Assembly: GCA_963555775.3 (NCBI GenBank)
Contig: CAUVWY020000009.1
Span: forward strand, 496,001 to 560,000
Source of the DNA: JAJEDW01 sp963555775
Lineage (GTDB): Bacteria; Acidobacteriota; Terriglobia; 20CM-2-55-15
Reading direction: 5' to 3'
DNA length: 64,000 nucleotides
Shown here: positions 53,691-63,307 of the stretch, piece by piece
Position numbering within the stretch: position 1 is the stretch's first letter
How the letters are laid out: every line of letters begins with the position of its first letter
Translations under genes and position numbers: made by a program
The notes under the pieces: generated by a model
What the model was told of the DNA's origin: nothing
What the model saw: the letters and a program-made list of their open reading frames with translations, nothing else
Database searches by the model: none

Positions 53691-55487
53691 TCACTCCGGT
53701 AACGCGAACACGTAGATCGCGTTGTTGCCCCGTCCGGGATCGATGTCGACCGGCATCGGGCCCATCGTTCCGGCGATCAATCCCGGCTGCGCGAGGTTGT
53801 CTCCACTGATGACCGCGACGTATTGCCGCCCGTCGACCGCATAGGTGATCGTGCTCATCGATACCGGTCCGCCGACGATGGATTGCCAGAGCAGTTGTCC
53901 ACTGTCGGCGTCCAGCGCCTTGAAACGCCGGTTGATGTCGCCCCAGAAAATGAGATCGCCCGCGGTTGCAAGAACGGCGCCGGTCGTCGGGACCGGCCCC
54001 TGCGGCCAGTGGGTCATCTCGCCGGTCGCCATGTCGATGCGGGCCAGACCGTTCATCTCTTCCGGTGTCGAACCCTCGCGCGGAATGCCCACGCGGCGCT
54101 CGGGGGCTCCGCGTCCGCCGCGACCCCCACGGCCTCCACCTCCGCCCGGAGCGTTCGGATCGGCCGAGGTCATATCAAGGCAGTTGTCGATATAGGGAAC
54201 GTACAGCGCGTTCTTGCCGGGGTGATACGCCGACGGCCAGTAGCTGCGCGTGTTGAAGAAGCAGATCACGTGGCGCTCGCCGGGCTCGTCGACGATGAGT
54301 TCCTCGTTGATGTGGGCGATACCGGTTCGGACATCGATGTCCTGCAGGATGAAGTTGTTCACGTCGAACGGGAATGGCGTGGCCCACAGGAACTGTCCGT
54401 CGTTCTTGTCCAGAACCCACATTCCGCCGCCCTCGCCGATGTTGACGACGACGTCGCGCTCTTGTCCGCGGGGAATGTCCGGGTTGATCCACCGGACGTG
54501 ATCCGGATCGGGATTGAACTCGGTACGCAGGACGATCCGCTCCTGGTTGATGTCTTCGTCCCAATCGTCGCCCGGCAGGTGCTGGTAGTACCAGACCAGT
54601 TCGCCGGTGTCCGGGTCAAGAGCAACGGTCGAGTTGCTGAACAGGTCGGCCGGCGAGGTAAATCCGATCGCGTTCGAATCTCCGTCATGCCGGGCGGCTC
54701 GTGTGTTGGGAGTCGGGTTGGCGATGCCCCAATAGACCAGTCCCGATTCGGCGTCGTAGGAGCCGGGGAGTCCCCATGTGGATGCCCGGCGCGTCTCGAC
54801 AGCGGCGCCGCCCCAGGTGTCGAACCCGGGAGGATCTCCGGGCGCCTGGGCCGTGTAGAACTTCCACAATAGCTGCCCCGTCCGCGCGTCGTGAGCGGCG
54901 ATATAGCAGTTTTCCCGAAGGCCGCCCGTACAGGTGCCGCCTGAGATGACCTTGCCCTCGACGACGATCGAGCCTGAGGTGTGCCCCCGGTTGTCGGCCT
55001 GCGACTCCCAGCGCACCTGGCCAGTCCTGGCGTCCAATGCCACAAGCGTCGCATCCGGCGCCGTGAAATAGACCATGTCCTCGAAGATCGAAAGCGTCTT
55101 GGAACGTCCTCCGGGACCCACGCGATCGTTTTCGTAGTCCCGGTTGTACTCCCATAGGATGTCTCCGGTGGTCGCGTCCAGCGCCTGAATATTCGAACCC
55201 GGGACCGTGAGGTACATGATGCCGTTATATACGGTCGGTATCGTTTCGGTGGTGCCGTCGGCGAGTCCCCGAGACCATGCCATTCCGAGTTGTCCGACGT
55301 TGTTGCGGTTGATCTCGTCCAGCGGGCTGAAACGTTGCGCGTCGTAGGTTCGACTGAACATCAGCCAGTCATTCGGGCTGGGATCGAGCAGCATCTCTTC
55401 GGTGACCGGCGTGAATCCGGGCACCTGTGCCTGGACAGGCGCGACGGCCAGAACAAGGAAAACCGCTGCGAAAAATCTTTGAAACAT
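53691..55487 (-). CDS. PQQ-dependent quinoprotein dehydrogenase, paralogue 3 of the tandem set
   Basis: 598 residues, signal peptide FFAAVFLVLAVAPVQAQV. The eight-bladed quinoprotein propeller is shown by repeats such as ATTGDILWEYNR, ARTGQVRWESQ and PDTGELVWYYQHLPGDDWDE (about 300-315), the last carrying the active-site Asp region of methanol/ethanol-type dehydrogenases. No cytochrome c motif (CxxCH) follows, so an external acceptor is needed. A Gly/Arg-rich loop (GGGGGRGGRGGRG, about 440-455) is inserted. Last gene of the minus-strand island. The substrate, likely an alcohol or aldehyde, is unknown. Confidence 0.87.
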   Translation of the reverse strand: MFQRFFAAVFLVLAVAPVQAQVPGFTPVTEEMLLDPSPNDWLMFSRTYDAQRFSPLDEINRNNVGQLGMAWSRGLADGTTETIPTVYNGIMYLTVPGSNIQALDATTGDILWEYNRDYENDRVGPGGRSKTLSIFEDMVYFTAPDATLVALDARTGQVRWESQADNRGHTSGSIVVEGKVISGGTCTGGLRENCYIAAHDARTGQLLWKFYTAQAPGDPPGFDTWGGAAVETRRASTWGLPGSYDAESGLVYWGIANPTPNTRAARHDGDSNAIGFTSPADLFSNSTVALDPDTGELVWYYQHLPGDDWDEDINQERIVLRTEFNPDPDHVRWINPDIPRGQERDVVVNIGEGGGMWVLDKNDGQFLWATPFPFDVNNFILQDIDVRTGIAHINEELIVDEPGERHVICFFNTRSYWPSAYHPGKNALYVPYIDNCLDMTSADPNAPGGGGGRGGRGGRGAPERRVGIPREGSTPEEMNGLARIDMATGEMTHWPQGPVPTTGAVLATAGDLIFWGDINRRFKALDADSGQLLWQSIVGGPVSMSTITYAVDGRQYVAVISGDNLAQPGLIAGTMGPMPVDIDPGRGNNAIYVFALPE

Positions 55488-55579
55488 GGTTCTTCTCCAG
55501 CTATCGGGTCGAATCGGATGGTTTATCGCGCCGTCACGGCCGGGCTGGGCCGCGCCTTCAGTTTCGAGCCGGGCAGTTC

Positions 55580-57298
55580 CTAGTTGGGCAGCGCGAACAC
55601 GTAGACGGCGTTGTGCCCCCGCGGGAGTTCGAGTTCGGGGACGACTCCGAGCAGTTCCGTAACCTTCGGATTATCTCCCGTCATCACGGCAACATATTGC
55701 CTTTGGTTCACGGCATAGGTGATCGTACTGACCGACACGTTGCCTCCCAGCACGGTGTGCCAAAGCTCGTCTCCGGTCTCCGCGTCGAAGGCCTTGAACC
55801 GCCGGCTCATATCGCCATGGAACACCAGGTTTCCGGCCGTGGTCAGCGTGGCGCCATTGCCGGGCGCTCGTCCCACGTCGAAGCGGGTCACTTCTCCGGT
55901 CTCGAGGTCGATTTTTGCCATTCCCGTCAGGGCATTCGGATCCGAGCCGGGGCGGGGAACGACCCGCCAGGATCCCCGTCCTCCCCGCCCGCCTACGGTG
56001 GATATTTCGCGGCAGTTGTCGATGTAGGAGGTGTACAGCGAGTTGGTTTCAGGATGGTACGCCGTCGGCCAGTAGCTTCGCGTGTTCCAGTAGCAGATGA
56101 CCTTCAGCTCTTCGGCCCCCTTCGTGACCAGATCGTAGTCGATGAACGTCTGGCCCGTGGCCGGATCGACGCGGTCGAGCAGCATTTCAGGGGCGTCGTG
56201 GGGGAATGGAGTGGCCCATAGAAACTCTCCGGTGTCGCGGTCGTTCAGGAAGATGCCGCCCCCTTCCGGGAGCGTGACCGCTACGTCGCGCACTTCGCCG
56301 GGGCGGATGGCGGGGTTGATCCATTTGACGTGCTCGGGATCGGGGTTCAACGCTGTTCGAACGAGCGTTCGCTCGTGGGTGTGGTCCAGATCGGCGTCGT
56401 CACCGGGAAGGTGCTGGTAGTACCACGACAACTCTCCAGTGTCGACGTCGAGCGCGATGGTCGAGTTGCTGTACAGATCCGAAGGCGACGAACGCGCCGT
56501 GCCATCGGGATCGCCGCCGTGCCGGTCCATTCGCGCGTCCGGCATTGGATTGGCAACGCCCCAGTAAAGCAGACGCCGTTGGGGATCGTAACTCCCCGGC
56601 AGGCCCCATGTGGACGCCTGCCGGTTTTCGAGCGCGGCGCCGGCCCAGGTCTCATCTCCGGGTTCTCCGGGCGCCGGCGTCGTATAAAAACGCCACAGTT
56701 CCTCGCCGGTACCGGCGTCGTGAGCCGCAATGAAGCAGTTTGCCCTGTTGCCGAAGCACGAGCCCCCCGAAATGACCTTGCCGTCGACAACCAGAGGCGC
56801 CGAAGAGTGTCCGCGTCCATCCGCGGGAGTTTCCCAGCGAAGTTCGCCCGTGCGTGCGTCAACGGCCACAACATGGCTGTCCGGGGCCGTGTACAGGATC
56901 ACGTCGTCGTAGATTGCCAGTCCCTTCGTTCGGGTGCCTGTGGCGCCGGGTCTTTCGTATTCCCAGATCAGATCGCCGTTGGTGGCATCCAGCGCCTGAA
57001 TGGTTGCGCTGGGCGTGACCACGTACATGACGCCCCGATAGACCAGCGGTATCGTCTCGGTCGCGCCCTCCGCCATGCCGCGGGTCCAGGCCAGAGTGAG
57101 TCCGCCGACGCTGTCGACATCGATCTGATCGAGAGGGCTGAATCGTTGGGCGTCGTAGGTGCGGCTGAACATGAGCCAGTCGTTGGGGCTGGGGCTGAGC
57201 AACATTTCGCCGGTGACCGGGACAAAGTCGTCCACTTGGGCGAACCCGGGGGCTGCGAAGGTTGCAACAACAATTGAAAGAACCAGTGTTCGTGGCAT
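55580..57298 (-). CDS. PQQ-dependent quinoprotein dehydrogenase, paralogue 2
   Basis: 572 residues from ATG 57298, with GGGGAGG 5 nt upstream; signal peptide VLSIVVATFAAPGFAQ. It shares the same opening (PSPNDWLMFSRTYDAQRFSP), propeller blades and Asp motif (YYQHLPGDDADLD) as its neighbours, but the active-site stretch reads DDAD where the others have DDWD. A shorter Gly/Arg loop (VGGRGGRGSW) is present. It lacks haem motifs. It lies 74 bp from the third copy and 92 bp from the first, consistent with tandem duplication. Confidence 0.86.
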   Translation of the reverse strand: MPRTLVLSIVVATFAAPGFAQVDDFVPVTGEMLLSPSPNDWLMFSRTYDAQRFSPLDQIDVDSVGGLTLAWTRGMAEGATETIPLVYRGVMYVVTPSATIQALDATNGDLIWEYERPGATGTRTKGLAIYDDVILYTAPDSHVVAVDARTGELRWETPADGRGHSSAPLVVDGKVISGGSCFGNRANCFIAAHDAGTGEELWRFYTTPAPGEPGDETWAGAALENRQASTWGLPGSYDPQRRLLYWGVANPMPDARMDRHGGDPDGTARSSPSDLYSNSTIALDVDTGELSWYYQHLPGDDADLDHTHERTLVRTALNPDPEHVKWINPAIRPGEVRDVAVTLPEGGGIFLNDRDTGEFLWATPFPHDAPEMLLDRVDPATGQTFIDYDLVTKGAEELKVICYWNTRSYWPTAYHPETNSLYTSYIDNCREISTVGGRGGRGSWRVVPRPGSDPNALTGMAKIDLETGEVTRFDVGRAPGNGATLTTAGNLVFHGDMSRRFKAFDAETGDELWHTVLGGNVSVSTITYAVNQRQYVAVMTGDNPKVTELLGVVPELELPRGHNAVYVFALPN

Positions 57299-57372
57299 TC
57301 GATCCTCCCCAAAAGAGGCCAACCATCGGGCGGTCTCTTGCTATACCGAATACGCGATACCGAATACGCGTG

Positions 57373-59109
57373 CTAATCGGGCAGGGCGAACACGACGATC
57401 GAGTTGTTGCCCTGCGGCGCGGTCAGTTCGGCGAGTCCCATCAACTGTCCGGTCAATGCGCCCTGACCCACGAACAACGCGATGTACTGCTTGCCATCCA
57501 CGGCGTAGCTGATCGTGCTGTTGGTGATCGGTCCGCTGACTATGGCTTCCCAAAGGATGTCGCCGCTCTCGACGTCGAACGCGCGAAAACGGCGGTCCAG
57601 GTCGCCCCAGAAAACCAGATCGCCCCCGGTTGCGAGCATCGCCCCGTTTCCGGGCGCCCGTCCCTTGTACACATGCCGGATCTCGCCGGTTTCCATGTCA
57701 ATCCGGGCGACCCCGGCATACTCGTCGAGGGTTTCGGAGTTGACAACCGGTCCGCGCGTGTCGCGGGCAGGAGGATCGCCCGCCGTCATGTCGAGACAGT
57801 TGTCCACCCAGGGTACCCACATCGTGTTGGTTCCGGGGTGGTAGGCCGACGGCCAGTAGCTGGTCGTGTTGAAAAAGCAGATGACGTGCTGCTCGCCCGG
57901 ATTCTGAAATCCCAGTTCCTCGAAGTTGGGATACACGTTTCCGGTCTCGACATCGATATCCGCGATCGCGAAGTTTGGTGTGTCGTAAGGAAACGGAGTG
58001 GCCCACAGAAACTCTCCGGTGTCCCGGTCGATCATCCACAGTCCCCCGGGTTCGCCGATGGCAGTCACGACATCGCGAACTTCGCCGCGTTCCACGTTGG
58101 GGTTGATCCACTTGACGTGTTCGGGGTCGGGATTGAAGGGAGTCGACAACAGGATCCGCTCGTTGGTCACATCCTGATCCCAGTCGTCCCCGGGCAGATG
58201 CTGGTAATACCAGACCAGTTCGCCGGTATCCGGATCGATCGCGACAGTCGAATTGCTGTACAAGTCGGCCGGGGATGTTCTGGGGATCGCGTTCGGGTCG
58301 CCGCCGTGGCGCGCGAGGCGCGTGTTCGGCGTCGGATTTGCGACACCCCAGTAGATCAGATGCTTATCGGGATCGTACGAGCCGGACATGCCCCATGTGG
58401 AGGCGGTCCGGTCGTTGAGAGGAACGCCGGCCCAGGTGTCGAATCCCGGCGGGTCGTCGGGAGCTTGCGTCGTGTAGAACTTCCAGAGGAGTTCCCCTGT
58501 GAGCGCGTCGTGGGCCGCGATATAGCAGTTGACGCGGCCGCCTCCACAGGTGCCCCCAGTGACCACTTTTCCATCGGCCATGATCGGACCGGAGCTATGT
58601 CCGCGTGCGTCGGCCTGCGTTTCCCACCGCACTTCGCCCGTGCGGGCATCCAGGCCCACCACGTAGCTGTCCGGCGTGGTGGTGATGACGACGTCTTCGT
58701 AAATCGCGATTGTCTTCGAACGCGTATTCCCCTGGTTCGGATTGGCATACTCACGTTCGTATTCCCAGATCAGGTTGCCGGTGGTGGCGTCCAGCGCCAG
58801 GATGTTGGATCCCGGCTGAATCAGATACATGATGCCGTCACGGACGATCGGAATACTTTCCTGCGTCCCGTTGCCCGTTCCTCGAGACCAGGCCACCCGG
58901 AGCCCGTCGACGTTGTCGCGGTCGATCTGGTCGAGTGGACTGTAGCGCTGGGCGTCCGGCGTACGGCTGAAAGCGAGCCAGTCGGCCGGGTCCGGATTTT
59001 CGAGGTCTTCGGTCGTCACATTGGTGAAGTTGTCCATCTGTGCGAGCCCGACCACCGGAACGAAGATCAGAAGCGCGACTGCAGCCATACCCGAAAACAT
59101 GTCTCTCAT
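57373..59109 (-). CDS. PQQ-dependent quinoprotein dehydrogenase, paralogue 1
   Basis: 578 residues; signal peptide AAVALLIFVPVVGLAQ. It reads FSRTPDAQRYSPLDQIDRDN at the opening shared with the other two, ATTGNLIWEYERE and PDTGELVWYYQHLPGDDWDQ in the propeller. Residues GGTCGGGRVNCYIAAHD (about 180-196) give a Cys pair also conserved in the paralogues. It lacks the Gly/Arg insert of its neighbours. A hairpin terminator lies upstream, so this copy starts a separate transcript or is read through. Confidence 0.87.
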   Translation of the reverse strand: MRDMFSGMAAVALLIFVPVVGLAQMDNFTNVTTEDLENPDPADWLAFSRTPDAQRYSPLDQIDRDNVDGLRVAWSRGTGNGTQESIPIVRDGIMYLIQPGSNILALDATTGNLIWEYEREYANPNQGNTRSKTIAIYEDVVITTTPDSYVVGLDARTGEVRWETQADARGHSSGPIMADGKVVTGGTCGGGRVNCYIAAHDALTGELLWKFYTTQAPDDPPGFDTWAGVPLNDRTASTWGMSGSYDPDKHLIYWGVANPTPNTRLARHGGDPNAIPRTSPADLYSNSTVAIDPDTGELVWYYQHLPGDDWDQDVTNERILLSTPFNPDPEHVKWINPNVERGEVRDVVTAIGEPGGLWMIDRDTGEFLWATPFPYDTPNFAIADIDVETGNVYPNFEELGFQNPGEQHVICFFNTTSYWPSAYHPGTNTMWVPWVDNCLDMTAGDPPARDTRGPVVNSETLDEYAGVARIDMETGEIRHVYKGRAPGNGAMLATGGDLVFWGDLDRRFRAFDVESGDILWEAIVSGPITNSTISYAVDGKQYIALFVGQGALTGQLMGLAELTAPQGNNSIVVFALPD

Positions 59110-59138
59110 TCTATTAACCCCTACTGGCTCAAAAGATT

Positions 59139-59160
59139 GGGGCGGGGATTACCCCGCCCC
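59139..59160 (-). terminator. Strong GC hairpin with T-rich tail (minus strand)
   Basis: GGGGCGGGG (59139-59147), loop ATTA, CCCCGCCCC (59152-59160). Read on the minus strand the stem is followed by AATCTTTT, as expected for intrinsic termination, downstream of the gene ending at 59190. Confidence 0.65.
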
Positions 59161-59189
59161 GTCTCCGATCGCTGTTGTCTTGTCACAAA

Positions 59190-60092
59190 CTAGTTGCCGC
59201 GTCCTCCACGCCCTCCGGCAGGCGGCGGAGGCGCTTCGAACACATCGGGCGCCGCACTGGGGGCCGGGGCTGCCGTTCCACCCGAGTCGGTAGTGTAATG
59301 AAGGTTGTCGGTGTTCCCTTCGACGCAGGCGAATTCCAGGATTTCAGCGTTGGGATTGTTCCCCCGCGACATCGGCGCAGCTACCTTCCACGAGGTCGTG
59401 TAAGCCTTCTCGTCCGTGAACGTTGCTTCCCATGACCATGCATTCTGATTGATCGGCGTGAAGTGTTCCCTCACCACGAGCGCGTCGGAATGCCGGTCGC
59501 CGTTGTTGTCGAGCCATGTGATGGCGTTGTTATTCGGTGTCTCGATGACCAGCGTATCTCCCTCCCAATGGCCGACTCCGTCTCCCATGAAGAGCTTGAT
59601 GTCTTCTGAAATATGGTCGCGTCCATCCAGGGGGACGATTCGGCGGGACCCCTGGAACTCATGCAGGAATACCACGTAGTCGGTCGTGTGCTGAATCACC
59701 AGTCCAGCCCCCAGATAGGACTGCCGCCACATGTGGCTGGGAACGCCGGACATGTAGCAGTGCAGTTCCGGCTCCTCGAACATCCGCTGGTCGGATTCCG
59801 CCCTCAACTGGGCATAGACCGGGGTGTAGGGAATCGCCCTGTCATCGCCTTCGACAGCGACACCCCCAACCTCGACGATGTTGGGGGTGATGTTACCCAA
59901 TCCGCCCCGAACCCTCCATATGCCATTCATGTCGGGCGTCCCGTCGGCCATGCGGTCGAATGGTCCAGGTTCCGGTGGCGGAGCGGGCGCCCCGCGTCCG
60001 CCTCTCTGGGCGGACGCAAGCGCCGGAGTGAGCGCAATTGCGGCTGAGAGGGCCACTATGGCGACCATCGAGTTCAGTAATCTGTGATGCAT
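59190..60092 (-). CDS. Secreted protein of unknown function, paralogue A
   Basis: 300 residues with AGGAG 6 nt before the ATG. After a signal peptide (AIVALSAAIALTPALASAQ) comes the family core: TPDMNGIWRVRGG, LHCYMSGVPSHMW, RRIVPLDGRDHISE, GHWEGDTLVIETPNNNAITW and a C-terminal strand set with FACVEGNTDN. I know this pattern as a common exported family of Acidobacteriota and some Proteobacteria without assigned function. The C-terminus is Pro/Gly/Arg-rich (PPPPAGGRGGRGN). It is paralogous to the next gene upstream (60164), 71 bp away. Confidence 0.78.
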   Translation of the reverse strand: MHHRLLNSMVAIVALSAAIALTPALASAQRGGRGAPAPPPEPGPFDRMADGTPDMNGIWRVRGGLGNITPNIVEVGGVAVEGDDRAIPYTPVYAQLRAESDQRMFEEPELHCYMSGVPSHMWRQSYLGAGLVIQHTTDYVVFLHEFQGSRRIVPLDGRDHISEDIKLFMGDGVGHWEGDTLVIETPNNNAITWLDNNGDRHSDALVVREHFTPINQNAWSWEATFTDEKAYTTSWKVAAPMSRGNNPNAEILEFACVEGNTDNLHYTTDSGGTAAPAPSAAPDVFEAPPPPAGGRGGRGN

Positions 60093-60163
60093 CGGTGTCT
60101 CCTTTTCGCGCTCATCTTCCTGCTCGTCTTCGTACTCTTTCGCCGCCCCTCAGGCCAGGTTCA

Positions 60164-60970
60164 TCAGGGCACGGTTGGCAGTTCGGGCGGGCCCAGGGCG
60201 TTGTCGGCATACGCATGGCATTCGTATTCCAGAATCCGCTTTCCGGGATCCTTGTGCCGGTACAGATACAACTGCATCGTCCAGGGTTGGGTGAAATCTT
60301 CAGGGTCCGCCAGAGTGGCCCGATACTCGATCGTATCGGCGTCGATCAGCGTGAAACGTTCGTTGACCCGCAGCGTTGCGCCGCCGGCATGGTTTCCCGA
60401 CTGGTCCAGCCACACGTCGGGATGAAAGTTGAAAACATCCGTCACCAGCGAATCGCCGTCCCAGCTTCCGACCGAATCTCCGTTCCACAGATCGATTTCA
60501 CCTTCGCCAAAGTGATCGTCCCGATTGAGGAATATGAAACGCGTGTTGTGCATGTATTCGGAAATGATCGTCAGGAAGTTCTCGGACTGCACGATCTGAA
60601 AGGGAAAGGGGACGTAAGCCAGATGCGGGACACCTGCCCTGTAGCATTTCGCGAACGGATCGGCCGTCTCGCGGTTCGCCAAGTTCTCCGCGCGCTTGGC
60701 CAAACCGGCGGCGGTGTAGGGTATCTTCCCGTCCGCCGGGTCGACTATGACTCCCGTGCCGGCGGGCACTCCATAGCTGGCGCCGTGCGGTTCCACATTG
60801 AAATGCGCCGAGGGGTCGAGGACCTGCCATATGCCCTCGATGTTCGGTTGGCCGTACCGATTGCGCGGTGCGGTATACGTTTGCGCGCTGGCATCCAACG
60901 GCAACGCGACAGCGAACAAGCTCGCAATGACTGTTGTCGAAACGATCCACGCGAGCGTCCGGTTCATCAT
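60164..60970 (-). CDS. Secreted protein of unknown function, paralogue B
   Basis: 268 residues; AGGAG 7 nt upstream, signal peptide STTVIASLFAVALPLDASAQ. The same core as paralogue A, for example PNIEGIWQVLDPS, FAKCYRAGVPHLAYVP, RFIFLNRDDHFGEGEI, GSWDGDSLVTDVFNFH and NERFTLIDADTIEYRATLAD. The position of the Cys and of the W-x-G-D-S/T-L-V motif is conserved between the two. It lacks the Gly/Arg tail. Position inside the quinoprotein island suggests a shared substrate pathway, which is inference. Confidence 0.78.
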   Translation of the reverse strand: MMNRTLAWIVSTTVIASLFAVALPLDASAQTYTAPRNRYGQPNIEGIWQVLDPSAHFNVEPHGASYGVPAGTGVIVDPADGKIPYTAAGLAKRAENLANRETADPFAKCYRAGVPHLAYVPFPFQIVQSENFLTIISEYMHNTRFIFLNRDDHFGEGEIDLWNGDSVGSWDGDSLVTDVFNFHPDVWLDQSGNHAGGATLRVNERFTLIDADTIEYRATLADPEDFTQPWTMQLYLYRHKDPGKRILEYECHAYADNALGPPELPTVP

Positions 60971-61063
60971 CTGTAAACTCCTGTCAATGCCGTAGCTGTG
61001 GGGTTTCGTGAAATCTGCGCGTTCAGAATCCGCAGACGCCGAGCCCGAAGTGCCGTGTCAGTG

Positions 61064-61519
61064 TCAGTTGCCCGGGAGAAGTCCCGCGGGAACACCCTCC
61101 GGATTCTGCGAAAACATGCTCAGCACCGTCCGTGGCTCAGCCAGAGCCTGTCCGTTCTGGGCAGTGATACGGACGTTCTGAGCCCACATTCTCGAGGTGC
61201 CGTTCTTGGCCGCGTAACCGCGGACGGTGATCGCGTCGCCTGCCGTAAGCTCCGAGCGCCTCCAGCCCTGCCGGATCAACTGGTTGGGTGGAGGGGTTTC
61301 CGCTTCCCAAATCTGCTTTGTACCATCGGGAAGTGTCACCTCGAAATGAACCCAGGAATGCGGGTTGACCCAATCCATCTTGACAAACACCCCTTCCATG
61401 TCGAGTGGGCGCTGATTGTCGAATTCCGCTGAGAAAGCATGGTGCGCGAGGAGCGGCACCGTGCCCAACAGCAGAGCGACCGAGAGAGCGGACACAACCA
61501 TGGTTGTCTTCGTCGTCAT
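61064..61519 (-). CDS. DUF6152-type secreted protein
   Basis: 151 residues; GGAGG 5 nt before the ATG and a signal peptide (MVVSALSVALLLGTVPLLAH). The mature part starts HHAFSAEFDNQRPLDMEGV and contains DWVNPHSWVHFEV, RQGWRRSELTAGDAITVRGY and AKNGTSRMWAQNVRI. These are the marks of the DUF6152 family, exported OB-fold-like proteins often near quinoproteins or the paralogue A/B type. Function unknown. Confidence 0.82.
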   Translation of the reverse strand: MTTKTTMVVSALSVALLLGTVPLLAHHAFSAEFDNQRPLDMEGVFVKMDWVNPHSWVHFEVTLPDGTKQIWEAETPPPNQLIRQGWRRSELTAGDAITVRGYAAKNGTSRMWAQNVRITAQNGQALAEPRTVLSMFSQNPEGVPAGLLPGN

Positions 61520-61677
61520 TCAAACCTCCAAAAGCCAAACCGCCAAAAACCGAATCCGCAAAAACGGCCCGCGCCAGACGTTGGCGCCGGAACCCTCTTG
61601 AAGCGCGTCATCAAATCATGGCAGTGCTGCCAGTATACAAGTCGACCGCTGTTGGGAAACCAATTCGTGAGCCCGAT

Positions 61678-63180
61678 TCAACGTCCTGCCGCGGCCAGAA
61701 AAGCCTCCCGTGAAACCGTCGGTCCCGGGTTCTGGCGGTGGACCGGAACGAATTGATCGTAGGCCATTCCGATGCGGTCCAGTTCGTCCGCCAGGTGGAC
61801 CAAGAATGGATGCGGCCCCGCGTCGGGCCCGCCCCCGAAGGCCGGGTTCATCCAGGGCTGGGCCAGGTCGGCGGAGACGATGGTATTGATACTGGGCAGG
61901 TAGGCGATCATCATGTCGTTCGCATGGAGGCTGCCTTCCAGCTTGTAGAGTTCCAATAGTTGGGTAGCGTCTTCGAGAACATAGGTGTCCCCGGCGCCCA
62001 TAACGGTTGCCGTTGCACCGGATTCCGACAGCCGGTCCGGATTCATGGTTCGCGGATTGTCGAGGACGTCTTCCAGAAACGCCACGTTGTCCTGATGGGT
62101 GATGATCGTCGCACCTTCGGCGACCATGTCCCGTATTCCGCCAATGTGGTCGAAGTGCAGGTGTGTATTCACGTAGTAACCAATCGGCTTGCCGGGAATC
62201 GCTTCCTTGGTGATCTCGATGATGTCGGCCGCGCGCACGTTGTTCTGCAGACCGTCGATCACAACCGAAAACTCGGCGAATTCGACGGCAACGGACTGAT
62301 ATCCACCATCGATGACGAAGATGCCTTCGCCGATTTCCACAAACGGCGGAGGCGGATCCGCGTCGGCGGCGCCGCCGCGCCCTCCACGGCCGCCAAACCC
62401 CCCACGGCCTCCGCGTCCACCGCCCTCCGGAGGAGCGGCGCTGGCGGTGGTGTTCGCCACGACGTTATCGACCGTCAGGTTGAGCGTGTCGAACCCGCCC
62501 TGCTTCTGCACGTACGAGGTTGGGAACATCACGCCGTCGAAATCCTGGTAGTTGCCGAATTCGGCTTCGATCGGCATGTCCCCATAGACGGGGTTGTCGA
62601 CCCAGGTTTGCACTTTTTCAAGGATGTTGGTTTCGGCGTTGAAGTAGCCGCGCATTTCATGAGAGATATCGTCGTCGGCCACCGCGAACGAGGCCACGTT
62701 GTATACGGCTCCGTCCATGGTTTCCGACGCGACCGACGGGTTGCTCCCAGCGGCCAGATCGAGGAAACCGTGCGGTGTGAGCCAGATCTGAAGTTTCTGG
62801 TTGAAACCGGAGTCCGCGGTCACGGTCGTATTCTGATTCTGGGGCCCGGCGCCGGGCTGCGCCCCTCCGCCTCCGAGCTTCGTGGGATCCGCAATCTCGC
62901 GCACTGCCGATTGCCGCGAAGCCGTTTCGGCGTAATCGATCACGCGGTTGTAGTCCTGGACGTCCCACATCGGCCAACCTTCGTTGATGTTCCACGGTTG
63001 GCCGACGGTTGCGTCCTGTCCGGCGCCGGAGATCTCGATGGATGTCAGGTTGTCGCCGCCCATCGCCGTCCGGGCTTCGGACAGCAACGTGGCAGAATCC
63101 GGCGGGGGCGCCGGTGCGGGTTCGCTGCACGCGACCAGAAGCAAAACTGCTGACATCAGGGTGATGCACGTTCTAGACAT
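61678..63180 (-). CDS. Metallo-beta-lactamase-fold lipoprotein
   Basis: 500 residues; GGAGG 6 nt upstream. A lipobox is seen in LMSAVLLLVACSEP (Cys at about 18), so it is lipid-anchored. A beta-rich N-terminal region (30-240) is followed by a Gly/Arg-rich linker (GGGRGGRGGFGGRGGRGG, about 252-270) and then an MBL domain with THLHFDHIGGIRD (about 340-352), SLHANDMMI and VHRQNPGPT holding further metal ligands. Such fused proteins are annotated as hydrolases; the substrate is not known. It lies 125 bp after the fourth quinoprotein gene. Confidence 0.83.
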   Translation of the reverse strand: MSRTCITLMSAVLLLVACSEPAPAPPPDSATLLSEARTAMGGDNLTSIEISGAGQDATVGQPWNINEGWPMWDVQDYNRVIDYAETASRQSAVREIADPTKLGGGGAQPGAGPQNQNTTVTADSGFNQKLQIWLTPHGFLDLAAGSNPSVASETMDGAVYNVASFAVADDDISHEMRGYFNAETNILEKVQTWVDNPVYGDMPIEAEFGNYQDFDGVMFPTSYVQKQGGFDTLNLTVDNVVANTTASAAPPEGGGRGGRGGFGGRGGRGGAADADPPPPFVEIGEGIFVIDGGYQSVAVEFAEFSVVIDGLQNNVRAADIIEITKEAIPGKPIGYYVNTHLHFDHIGGIRDMVAEGATIITHQDNVAFLEDVLDNPRTMNPDRLSESGATATVMGAGDTYVLEDATQLLELYKLEGSLHANDMMIAYLPSINTIVSADLAQPWMNPAFGGGPDAGPHPFLVHLADELDRIGMAYDQFVPVHRQNPGPTVSREAFLAAAGR

Positions 63181-63263
63181 ATCCGTCCTCCGATCGAGCC
63201 GCGTTGCGGCGAAAAGTTGACTCGACCCGTTTTCGTATGTGTGGGCCGAGAGCTAGTCAGTTC

Positions 63264-63307
63264 AACAGCCCTTGACAGAATCCTGCAGGGTCCTGCCACG
63301 GACTGTT
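63264..63307. repeat. REP-like palindrome, copy 3
   Basis: AACAGCCCTTG at the left pairs with CCACGGACTGTT at the right (63296-63307), around a centre CCTGCAGGGTCCTGCCA shared with copy 1. It overlaps the stop codon (63306-63308) of the quinoprotein gene. Confidence 0.72.
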
